In this document: positions 33,057 through 43,900 of the stretch, one piece after another
Position numbering within the stretch: the stretch's first letter is position 1
Layout: the number at the start of each line of letters is the position of its first letter
Source: Moniliophthora roreri
Taxonomy: Eukaryota > Basidiomycota > Agaricomycetes > Agaricales > Marasmiaceae
Reading direction: 5' to 3'
DNA: 64,000 nt
Assembly: GCA_001466705.2 (NCBI GenBank)
Contig: LATX02000211.1
Coordinates: 1,302,001-1,366,000 of the forward strand
The notes under the pieces: generated by a model
What the model was told of the DNA's origin: nothing
The model's input: the letters and a program-made list of their open reading frames with translations, nothing else
Databases searched by the model: none
Program-made: the position numbers and the translations under genes

Positions 33057-35864
33057 TGGTTGGTAAATTTACCAAGGGGGCAGGAAAAAAATTTAATTGC
33101 TGAACCTAAGGGTTCAGCTGCCATCCCCCCCCCTCATAGTTCTGCAATCAAAGTAAGTGGGATTACATGGCTCAGGACACCTGTGACTTGCCCTCAGCAT
33201 CTCAGAAATACACTGCTGAGTCTTTGTAAATGCCTTCCTTGTATCACAGGACATCACAGTCAGATGAGGAACCCAGTAGTGTGGACACCCAGTCTTTATA
33301 AGATTGAGGAAGCCACAGTCCAAAATGAGGCCAGATACTGTGCCTGTATATATAGTGGCAATAGTTACAGCTGTACAGCTATCATATCTGTACTGTTGAC
33401 CAAAAAATTTGAGCTTTATACAGGATAGTGGACAGGACAGGCTAAACCTGTCCAAACCTGTACCATACACTGCTGATATGGCCATATATATGGAAAAACT
33501 CTGATTGGTGGAAAGCAGAAAAAGTGGAGAGACAAGCTAGACTGAATTGGGTGTATGGACCACTTTGAAGCTTTGAGAGTTGGCTGATAGGAGTCTCTAT
33601 AACCTGCTTGCACCTTTTCAGGCACTTCTGAGGTTACTGAACAGACCAGAATTACACTTTTTTTTGACTTGGAACCACATTATCAGTGACTCTTTTGCTC
33701 ACAACAGGGCAAAGGGCACTTCCACAATTACCACTGGCTGCAAAGGCATTATATACAGTGTGTTCCTACTCATTTGTGCTGAATATTTGCATACTGAAGA
33801 AGAGGCAGAGGTGTTAGGACTATGCAGAAGAGACAGGAAGTACAGCCAAACAACTAAGGAGAGTTGTATGAGGAGTACCATACACAGGCATGTTTGCTGA
33901 AGCTATTGGCAACAGCCCTACTGCCTATGGTAAAGAATCACACAAGATGAAGAGTCTCATATAAGAAGTATAAGAAGAGTTCAGATGAGAGATTGCATAA
34001 AACAACATTAATCTTCTACTTGAGATATTCAAGTACTATACATGCATCTTATATACTATCTAGGCTACAGCAATAAGGCTAGCACATGTATCTACATGAG
34101 GACTTTGTGGAACATGCTGCAAGAGAATGTGCCACAAGTATAGAGATGCAGAGTGGAAGGAAAACATGAGGGTAGGAACATGTATGCAGGGTTAGTCACA
34201 CTGACACTTTGTACAAGGTATCTTGGCCAAGAGGTACAGGTGTAACAGTATCCTCCCCTTAGGTTCCAACTCTAGAGGAACATTATTGAAGAGGAAACAA
34301 GTGGAAAAAATACAGAAGAACAATGTGGAAGATGATGGAAGGAAGTTGCCATGTGGCAGCAGAAGAGGGGAACATATAAAAGAGAAGCCCAAAAAACCTT
34401 GACTCTATTGCAATTCCCCCAAGTTTGAACATGAAATGTTGGCTGAGGCATCTTCAAGCACCGAACACAGTGCTGACAACTACAAGACTGCAGAGGAGTA
34501 CTCTGCCTCTTCTATTCCTGACCTCAGTGGCTGCATGTACTCTTGGCTGACTCACACCTAGAATGACTCTAAGGTGCTCAAGGCAATGTCCCTGGAGATG
34601 CCTATCATTGAATTCCTGGCTGAGGTTCCCAAACCCAAATACCCCCCTCTTTTCATCTGAAAACCAGGTGAGAGTGCTACTCTCTACTCAGCTCATATAA
34701 GGGTAGCAAGTGCTGCCTGGAGCCAAATCAAGGTGGACTGGCTGGCTGCAGTAGAAGCCTGGAAGGAGCAGCTCACTGAATGGAAGCAGTGGCAGGTTGC
34801 ATACAAGAAGATCAAGAACAGCCAGATCATGGTGTGGCTGGAGGCAGTAAAGAAGGCTGAGAAGGAGGCCTAGAAGGAGAGAGAATGTGCTGAACATGCT
34901 GAGAAGAAGAGGGTAGAGAAGGAACGAGTGGAGAAGCTGAAGAGAGTGTGGGAGGAGCATGCTCATGCAAGAAACATGATGCTGGCAGCAGGTGAAGAGA
35001 ATGACAGAATGTATGAGACCCCTTATGCAAAGCAATTGGCTGAAGGGAAGAAGGGTAAGAGGGTCATCAAGCTTTGATTTGATGGTGTTGAAGTACTCTC
35101 CCCAGGTGCTTTCTGGAAGCATGCAAGAAGTCTGGTGGGCTCTCCTTCTAAAAATTGGAAGCATACAAGAGTGGAGCCAGGTCTGAGCAAGGAAGGGGTT
35201 TGGATGACAGTAGAGGAAGGGCAAAGTATGTTGTACAAGTTCCAGTTTGGACAAGGCTGACTTGTAACAGAGTGCAACAAATGTCAGAAGTGGAAGAAGA
35301 ACCTGGTAGCCTGTGAGAGACAGATTGAGACATGAGACAGGCAGACTCAGCTGATCAGTGCATGCCTTGTATGTATCATCTCAATATACCCTCTTTTTGG
35401 CATGTCTGTGCCCCCATATTACAGGAATATTATTCTACAGTATAAGTGAGTCTATTAGCTCACAAATACAATTTTTTAGCCTTCTTATTATGCCTCAATA
35501 TGGCCTAGTGCACCAGAAAACCTTCTAGAGGCTGTGGGAATTTACTTTCCAGTATGGATTTTTTATAGAAGTGTGCTAGCATGCTTCTAGAGCCTATTTA
35601 TAGCTAAAAAATTGTCAGGCTATTTGTTGGAGTTTTTTTGCAAAATGGTTTTGGACATCTGTTGGAGTTTTTCATTAAAAACTTACTTATCCCTCTTTTA
35701 TTCTGTCATTCTAGAAATATTTTTAGTAGTAAAACAGAGTGTAATAAACAACCTGTAGTGCCTAAACAGCCTAAACCAGTGTCCAGAATGAAATTACTAT
35801 GTGAGGCAAGATGGAAGGCAAAGTTACTGCTATTATTCCAGCAAGTGTCATACTTGAGTATGAA
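33057..35864. other. Decayed repeat DNA with a coiled-coil-like coding remnant
   Basis: CpG-free, AT-rich DNA. Around 34,700-35,340 the plus strand retains a broken, charged coding pattern (lysine- and glutamate-rich with stops, then CNKCQKWKKNLVACER, a cysteine-rich end at about 35,270-35,330). It looks like a decayed gene or transposon protein of the kind that has a coiled coil followed by a Cys-rich motif, but I cannot name it. Long minus-strand ORFs here (for example 188 codons at 34,688-35,254) are antisense to that pattern. An 11-base T run lies near 33,660. Confidence 0.4.
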
Positions 35865-36309
35865 TGTTACGTTTTTCTTTATTTCTTTACTTAGTACTAT
35901 GCTTCTCATTCTGATCGGACAAATCCACCTTCCCAGCCCCCATTTCCTTATCGTTCACATGCTTCTTATTCTGATCGGACTTAGTACACCTTCCCAGCCC
36001 CCATTTCCTTATCAGAATGTTTGTCATATCCCAACCTCATCAGTATTTATTACTTCATCACCATGGTCGTCAGACATTCATATTACATAGATTACATGAC
36101 GAAGTTGTACGTATTTAAGCGCTCAAGCTAAGACTCTAAGTCTTCAGCTTGATCTAGTTAATTCACACTTGTGTCAACGCCTCAGTCAAAGGAACTCTGA
36201 ACTTTAGCATCTGCTAAATGAACTCAAACTTGAACTTGTACTACTGGTCGTGAAGGGTCTTACCTTTCCGAAGTAGTTGAGTTAGCGTTGCTGCGCAAGT
36301 AACGTAACA
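35865..36309 (+). mobile_element. Young solo Gypsy LTR with 5-bp duplication
   Basis: The 445-bp LTR runs from TGTTACG to CGTAACA, with perfect flanking duplications ATGAA at 35,860-35,864 and 36,310-36,314. It still contains about a dozen CpG sites while its surroundings have almost none, so it inserted recently. A TATTTAAG box (36,112-36,119) is followed 32 nt later by TCAGCTTGATCT (36,144-36,155). Internally, a block ending in AGCCCCCATTTCCTTATC is tandemly repeated twice at about 35,911-36,013. No internal region is present, so it arose by LTR-LTR recombination. Confidence 0.92.
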
Positions 36310-36314
36310 ATGAA

Positions 36315-38064
36315 TATGTGTGTGGGTCAGATATGATAATTGCAGCAGTCAAACAATGTGAGGAGTTGCTCAAAAGTAAAGGTCACAGAGCTTGAGAGCA
36401 ATTATAGAAACAAGTATTCAATAGTAAGGTTGATGACAACTAATGATAAAGAAGATGACAATAAAGACAGCAGTTTTGGAAATAATGATAGCAAAGAATA
36501 GGATTTCAACCACAGTTTTAAAAACAATAATAAGAAGATAGGCAGTTTTAATAGTGGGTCTGAAAATGACAATGACAATGAATGAAAGAATAGTGGGTAT
36601 GGATTGCTTTAGTTGACTACTTTTGCTGATTTCCTTTTAAGGACTCACTATGCCCAGTATCAAACTCTCACTCTGTTTGAAATCAGTCTTTGTCTGGAAT
36701 CAGGCAAACTGGCTGAAATTGTTTACTTTTATTACAACCCCCATCCCTTTCTGTGCTTAATGTAATGGGTGTTAAGGACTACTCACCACTGTATTGAAGT
36801 GTTACTATTATTGCTACTTGTACTGCATTCTACCTGTACTGTATTCAGATCACAAAGAATTAATAAATGCTTCTCAGTATGCTCATATAGTTTGAATAAT
36901 GCTGAAGAGGCAGAAACTCTATTTTCTATGAAGAACTGCTACATGCTATTCTCACTCTAAAATGCACTCAAAAGAGACTCAGCAACAAAGAGCTGCTACT
37001 AAACCCACACACACACACTACACACACTACAACCCACAATAGAGGCTTCTAAGAGTAATAAAGCACCATACTAGTCTACTAGGAGACTGAGTCTATCTCA
37101 AGTGCAATTTGAGGTGAAAAGAGGACAGAATCCTTTATATTTCAACTGACCAGCTTAGGTTGTAGAGCCTAGAGACTCTAATTAGAATGACTCAAGCATT
37201 GCACTTAAGAGTCACAAAGTATAGGTTTTTAATGAGTGGTTTGTTGGTTGGTTATAAAAGAATGTATACAGTAAGGCAAGATATATATAAATCTTGGCTT
37301 GACTAGAAGCAACAGACTGGCAAGTGCATGGAGACTTGGTCTAAAAAGCTGTGCAGAGGTCTAAATTGACACTGTGCAGGGCTATATCATGCAAGTACCA
37401 GTTGGTGCTTGAGCCTGCATTTGCAAGTATAGCTCTTTATATACAGAATGATAATTGGAAATAACAAAAATAAAAGATAAACAAGTGTAATCTAGTTTAA
37501 GATATAATTCATACACATTTGTGCATAAAAGTCTGATTCTGCATAGCAATTAGCTATGTTGGGTATATTTGATGACCAAAAGGTTGATTTATTATGTTTT
37601 GAACTCTATATGGAGCATTGCTGGGTTGAACAAGCTTTCCATGTAGCTACTTCCACATACCCACTGGATCGCAATATGTGAGAGATATGTATTTAAAAAA
37701 AATAATTTAGATTGCATATCTCTCATGTATGTCACATGACTTATAGTGAAATCTCCCAAAATAAGGTTTAACATAATTCTTGCATACCTTCAGGGAGTTA
37801 TCAGATTCTGCACCCAGTGCTAGTGATTTCACACTGTTGAGGGTCACCAGTGGCAGGCACCTAATGCACTGCCACATTCCCAGAGTTCTGAACCAAGCCA
37901 CAGGCTTACTGCTGTGCTATGCTCAAGTTCTTTTGGGTTCAAGAGGGTTCTGGACAAACATAAGTTAGTAATAAGCAAGATAAAAGCAAATGTAAGTCTT
38001 TTCAGAATTTCCCTCAAAATTAATGGCTTAGCTGCTATTAGCCATAGCATAGCTTAGCAAGCTG
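36315..38064. other. Decayed repeat DNA, no gene recognised
   Basis: CpG-poor. An Asn/Asp-rich low-complexity stretch lies at 36,400-36,600, a CA repeat at about 37,003, and a short foldback around an A-rich loop (ATATGTGAGAGATATG paired with a CATATCTCTC segment) at about 37,674-37,730. No intact coding sequence. Confidence 0.4.
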
Positions 38065-38072
38065 TTAACATC

Positions 38073-38163
38073 TAGGGCTTGTTACCATACCTGTATATAT
38101 GGGTCCATAACTGTATATACAACCCTGTATAGACAGCAATGTACAGTATGGTAACAAGCCCTA
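38073..38163. mobile_element. 91-bp hAT-like MITE with 8-bp target duplication
   Basis: The ends are perfect inverted copies of TAGGGCTTGTTACCATAC (18 bp). The flanks TTAACATC at 38,065-38,072 and 38,164-38,171 are identical. The interior is rich in GTATATA words. The end sequence and the 8-bp duplication are typical of hAT elements. At 91 bp it is far too small to encode anything. Confidence 0.88.
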
Positions 38164-38171
38164 TTAACATC

Positions 38172-38897
38172 CCTAGCCCTTAGTAGAGGCCTGGACCCTT
38201 ACCATCTCATGGACTGGCTTGATCCTCATGCCAGCCAACCCAGGCTGTTCCTTACTACTGTGCATCTAGTAGCAGCCTTGTTGAAGCAAGCACTGGTTGT
38301 GCAGGAATCACTTTCAGTGGCTCAGAATTTCCCAAACAGGAAAATAGTTGTAAAAGGTCAAGCAAAAGATTATCTTTTGGAACTAGTATCACATATGGAA
38401 TCCATACCTCTGGATTCTATCCAAAGCCCCACTGGCAACCTTGGATATGTCATATCCTGAACCCATACAATTCCTTCCAGACATAGCATATGTCAGCAGT
38501 AATCAGGACTAAAGTATGGAGGCCTCTGTTGCAGATATATAGCACAGATCAATTCCCATAGCACACTATCACAAGAGGGTTCATTTTCCATTTTCCAGAA
38601 ATCCATTGAGCTGTAGAGGGTCAATGTCAGTAGACATTCTGGGTCCAAAGAGTCCGCTTACTCAGGTCAAAGCAAAGTACGCATATAACTTTAAAGTGTA
38701 AAATGGAAAACTCTACAAAGGCATATAGACAAACAGATAGTAACGATCATCGATTGAGGACGACTATCAGGTGTCATCAGCACTACACAACACGGTGGCA
38801 CCAGCGAGTGAGGTAGGCAAACAAAATTTCGACTCCACCGCTGACGTGATGGAGAACTGTAACCCGGTCATCGTTATACAAGTACATGTAGATTGCG
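38172..38897. other. Edge of repeat DNA and 3' flank of ASK1
   Basis: From 38,172 to about 38,640 the sequence is CpG-poor repeat with one fortuitous 83-codon ORF. From about 38,650 CpG dinucleotides return, and this last 250 bp is probably the 3' flank of the ASK1 gene. Confidence 0.4.
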
Positions 38898-40667
38898 TTA
38901 TCGCCACCCTCCACCAGCGGGTGTCGGACTATTTGCCACCTGTTGGCCAATTTGTTCCGTAAGTCCTTCAATGGTATCATCAAATACATTCCCGCCGTGC
39001 AGCTGAAGATGCCTCTGCTCTCTTTGTCCGGGAGGAACACCGAACAACGTCTCCTGTGAGGGAGAGGCACCACGCATATCCGCTTCATAAGAATCGTCAT
39101 CGAAGGAGTCATCCAAGTTGATGTTGGTTCCTCGCGCGAAGGGGTGCACCGGTGCCATACCTCCCAAATCCACATCCAAGCCATCATTGACTACTGAGTC
39201 ATCCGACCTATCGAACGAATCATCCTCATCTTCGTCCATACGACGCCGATTCTGTGAAGCCATCAAAAATGCTGCACTTGGACCACTTCCTCCACCTCCT
39301 GGGTGCGCAGTGTCGATATCGTCAAAGAACGAATCTTCATCGACGTCTTCGTCGTCATAATGATGCTGTGTGGGTGTCATGTATCCTGGCATTGCCTCCT
39401 GCTCTTCTTCGTGTTGCGCGTGAACGTCGGTGCGTAGCCCAACCCTCCGCATCATACTCTCTAAACTCGAGTCCATACCACTGCTACTACTCTCTTCTCT
39501 AGGTACGTATCGAGAAAGGGAAGGGGGGGTGAGGACGGAGCTGGTACTCACGCTATGCTCCCCACGATCCAAGCGAGAACCAGACGCAACGCCCTGAATG
39601 TCACTGACTAGATCCCTCGTAATCCTCTTGACCGCTAGTGAACCAGGAGTTTTGGTCAGCCCTAATTCGGCAGCAGACCGAGGCGGACGAGCGGGAGACA
39701 TAAATCGTGGTGGGGACATGCCCGGTGGGAGAGCAAAAGAATCGTCATCGTCATCGTCGTCTTCGTCTTCGTCGCGTACTGGGGTTTTAACCTTGGAAAA
39801 GACAGAAGGGAAGGAAGAAGGTTTGGTAGACACGGGCGTCTTTAATTTGCGAGGACGTAATGGGGATATGGGAAGTGCATTTGGGGCATGTGAGGGGGGA
39901 ACGACGGTATGCCGTTGTCGGAGAAGTGTTCGTAGGAGAGGTTCCGCATTTGGTTTTGTGGGTGAAGCGGTTGTAGTAGTGGTGGCAGTCGTGGTATCAA
40001 GATCGGAGGAAGAGAAGTTTAACAATTCTCTATCGAGTCTGACAAGAGGGGATTCGAGGGAGCTGCCTGTCCAAGAAGGGTCTTCCTGAGCGGAAAGATG
40101 GCGGTTAGTGGCTGGTGTAGAAGATATGGCAGCTTGCGCTGGCATGAATGAGGTGCCCTCGGTCGAGGTTGAGATGATGGACTCGTCCACGCTTTCAGTG
40201 GAGGAGGTAGTCGTAGTTTGTTCTTGGCTCATAGTGGTATTGCTCTGATCTCCGGGTGTTTTTTCTGTTTCACCGACTACGGGATCGGGTTTGTCGACAT
40301 CCTCATAGGTAGGGATCCTGATCTGAGCAGCTTGCTCGTAGAATGATACCCAGAACTAAAAAGATGTCAGCCAGACGCGATGTGGAGGCTCCACGAAACA
40401 CACCTTGGCTGCATCTCTGACAGGTTCTGTCCCAACTGCATATCTTTTCACTGCTGGCAGGATTTTCGTGGAAAGGATATGATGGATCTTTGAAAAGTTT
40501 TCGTCAATGTTTTGTAATTTGAGAGTGATCAACTGTTCAATTTGCTCGATTTGTTCGCTTGGTGGAGCGGTTGTGTCGAGCCCAGGGATTTGAATGGATT
40601 CAGGGTTTGAGCTTGGCTGCCATCGCGGAGGGTCAGAAGGGATGGGACGTCGAGATTGACTACTCAT
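38898..40667 (-). CDS. ASK1: DASH/Dam1 complex subunit Ask1
   Basis: A component of the fungal DASH (Dam1) complex that couples kinetochores to spindle microtubules. Two exons (40667-40404, 40355-38898) give 1,722 nt, 573 aa. The conserved Ask1 N-terminus is seen as EQLITLKLQNIDENFSKIHH, ILSTKILPAVKRYAVGTE and, across the intron, DAAKFWVSFYEQAAQIRIP. The rest is low-complexity: Thr runs, an Asp/Glu run after VKTPVRDE (about residue 200), Ser/Pro phosphosite-like motifs (LPPGMSPPRFMSP), and a C-terminal acidic part with repeated DDSFDD-like words. A GT-AG pair near 39,550-39,490 was considered as an intron, but splicing it creates a stop. It is about twice the length of yeast Ask1, as in other filamentous fungi. 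Confidence 0.9.
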
Positions 40668-40927
40668 TGCGGTGGATAAAACGCGTAGCGCGTCAGAGTT
40701 GTCGTTGCAGGTCCAAGTTTCTCACGCGATACTCAAAGCCACCCCTCACTCCTGTCCTCGATAATCATTGACAACGCCATTCATTTGTGTGTATATACAG
40801 TCATACTGCATTATCATGATATCTAAGGTTCGTAATGTGCGTTATATGTATATATATAGATATATATGTACTAAGATACCAGTCAGTGTATCAAGGGCCC
40901 ATGATTCAACCAGTGAATCCACCCCAG
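40668..40927. promoter_or_regulatory. Intergenic region with TA-rich microsatellite
   Basis: These 260 bp lie between the PMC1 stop and the ASK1 start, both on the minus strand. A TATATATA tract (about 40,846-40,867) may serve as the PMC1 3' end signal. The ASK1 promoter must lie nearer 40,668-40,780. Confidence 0.5.
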
Positions 40928-43900
40928 CTAAATGATATTATGGTCCCCGCCAAACTTCTTATACGCAGGGTCATCATGCGGTGTATCAGGGTGTATCTGT
41001 AATTTTCCTTCCCACAGCGCTGCTGAGGATTTTGACGGATCAGTGCTCGTAGGATCAGAGAGGTTGCCGCCTTGTGCGTAGCCTCGTGTGGCAATAGCAC
41101 CAGCCATGAGGGTAGGTGCCATGGTGAGGAGCGAGGAACTGTTAAGAGTCGTGAGTGACAAGGACAAGAGAAAACACGACGAACACATACACTCCAATAG
41201 GCTCAACATCGTTCATCTTCGCACTTCGACTCTTCACTACGAAGCTGTTCGCGCGAAGTCGTCCTCCCCTCAAGGTTGTAAACGTACGAAGGTTGTCTCG
41301 AACCAACGATACGGCTCCGATCCAGCCTTCTTCTTGGTCCGCAGACGAGGTTGGTAGAACCTTGCGTCTTCCCATGAGGCCAATCTTCTTGAACGCCCTC
41401 TCAAACGGTCCATCAGGGAGAAGACGGATGACGGCTCCAAGGGGAATGGCGACAAATCCGAGAGCAAGAGATATGCCCCACTCTCGACCCGCAACGCGGA
41501 CGACTTGGAAAGCGGCACCACCAACAAAGACGATGAGAACTTGGATGGCAATTTCTGAACAAGACCAGAATTAGTGAGGTGATAGGACGAATATATGAAC
41601 CATACCAAGGAGTGTTATCACAACAAAGTACAGGTTACGATGCATGCCTTCGAAGATGTTAAGCTGGCTATCCAAACGCCTCGAATTGACAGAGTTGAAG
41701 ATCTGTGCAAACACAAAGGCATTGAACACGAGGGTCTTTACAATCTTCCTGTTATGCTCCTCATCTGCAAGACTTAGTATTCTCAATCCAAGGAAATGGA
41801 AGATGAGAAGAACTGTGATCTGGTATATGGCTTGGATGATGATCTGTTTGAACATGGGAACAGTGAACAACGGCGCAGACTGTTTCTCGGGTTTGCGATC
41901 GAGATGCTTCTCCGTACCCGGATCGGTGGCAAGGGCGAGAGCAGCAAAGGTGTCCATGATGATGTTGACCCACAGAAGCTGAACAGCGGACAAGACAGAC
42001 TCCTCTTCACCAGATGCAACCGCCGAAACAAACGTAATAACGACGGCGCAAATGTTGGTAGCAATCTGGAATTGCAAGAATTTACGAACCGAATCGTTGA
42101 CTGCACGACCCCAGATAATGGCTTTGACAATCGAGGCGAAATTGTCGTCCATGAGGATAATGTCCGAAGCTTCCTTGGCAACTTCAGTTCCTGCAATACC
42201 CATTGAGAAACCAACATGCGCAGTTTTCAGGGCTGGACCGTCATTGGTACCGTCTCCAGTGACACCAACAACCTCGCCAATGTGCTTCAAAGTCTCAACG
42301 AGAGTCTTCTTATCCTCAGGAGATGACCGCGCAAGAACTTGGAGACGAGGAACGATCTCGATCATGTCTGACTGGGACAGTTTCCTGAATACAGGTCCTT
42401 CCATGATAATCCCCCCAGGAGTAAAGATGCCACATTGGGCAGCGATAGAGCGAGCAGTGAGAACGTTGTCACCGGTACACATCTTGACGGTGACACCGGC
42501 TCGGTGGCACTTGGCAACAGCATCTCGAACGCCAGGGCGTAACGGGTCTTCGAGACCAGTGATGGCAATAAGGGTCATGTCGTCAGCTAGATATTCCCAA
42601 GGAACCTGTTGAGAAGACGTCAGACAAGGACACGAGAGAAAAAAGGAATGTTCGTACCTCGTCACCATTCAGCGGCGCACCAGTTGGTGGCCACTGGTTG
42701 AAATCCCTGTAGCAGAGAGCGATGGTTCGGAGGGTCTGGTTGGCGTAGAAGATGATAGTACGACTGATATTGTCAGATGCAAGCTCGTCAATCTCCTTGG
42801 TTTCAATATCACCGTCGGAGGGCGCTTCTTGGCCGGGACGGCCGACGACGACATGTCTAGAGCACTTCTTGCTTAGGATTTCGCTAGCGCCCTTCGCATG
42901 TAGTCGGTAGAGCCCATTATCCATCTTGACAACGACACCCATAGCTTTCCTCTCACTAGAGAATGGGAACATGGACACGACTCTGTCAGTCGCACCAACA
43001 ATCTCTCTGACCTCCTGGAACGCCGGCCACCCCAACTCTTTCGTCAGTTTGATAAGAGCAGTCTCGGTCTTACTGCCAACCAGAATAGTCTCCCCTGAAG
43101 ATGGATCCGTATCTTCAAAGGCAGTGCTGTTCACAGCAATGTTCTCATTGATAAGATTACGAAGCTGAGGTGATAGGATTGAATTGAGATTGGATTGATC
43201 GATGGAGAAGTCGTCCTTGTGTTTGCGGGCAGCCGTTTCTTCCTGACCATCCGACGACTTGCGATCGCCTGCATTTGTGCGTCCACTGTTTTCCTCGAGT
43301 CCGCGAACAAACTTGGCGTGAATACCGACGCTACCAGCGACCACTGTCATGTCGTTGACAGTGAGTGTACCGGTCTTGTCGGTGCAGATAACGCTAGCAT
43401 TTGCCATTTGCTCGCAACTGCCGAGGACACGGACGAGAAGGTTCTCGTATGTCATCCTCTTGGTGGCCAGCGCCAGTGAAAGTGTCACAGCAAGGGGCAA
43501 ACCTGGCGATACGAACCGTACTTTAGTAGCAATAGTAAACTTAGCATAACAAGACGTACCTTCGGGCACGGATGCAACAATCAGAGAGACCGAGATTACA
43601 AGGATATTTACAAAAGTGATACCCTTCTCATTAGGAGTACTAATATCACAATGAGTAAACACTAAAATGGATGAAGGAGCAACATACCGGTCATCATTGG
43701 GCAGACGGGCGAGGAATCTAATGAATAAGGCGACGAAGAGGATGAGACCGGCGCCAGAACCAAGTTTCGCAATGAGCTCGGCGAGATCGTTAAGCTTGAG
43801 TTGAAGGAGGGTCGCTTCGGCATCCCCGCGCAATGCTGTCAAACTCTCAGTGACTGTGTACAAAAAGAGGTGACGGATGTCTCACCCATCATGATGCGGC

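Noticed and set aside
34688..35254. 188-codon minus-strand ORF
   Set aside because: It is antisense to a Lys/Glu-rich pattern on the plus strand, which turns into Ser/Leu/Pro-rich nonsense; no domain.
39490..39552. Intron in ASK1 exon 2
   Set aside because: A GT-AG pair exists, but its removal leads straight into a stop; the unspliced frame is continuous.
39598..40089. 163-codon plus-strand ORF over ASK1
   Set aside because: It is a shadow of the low-complexity ASK1 exon (poly-Ser opposite poly-Asp codons).
43835..43885. A 32-nt intron in the Ca2+-ATPase
   Set aside because: Using the AG 18 bases further on gives a 50-nt intron and the family sequence RIMMALRGDAEAT.
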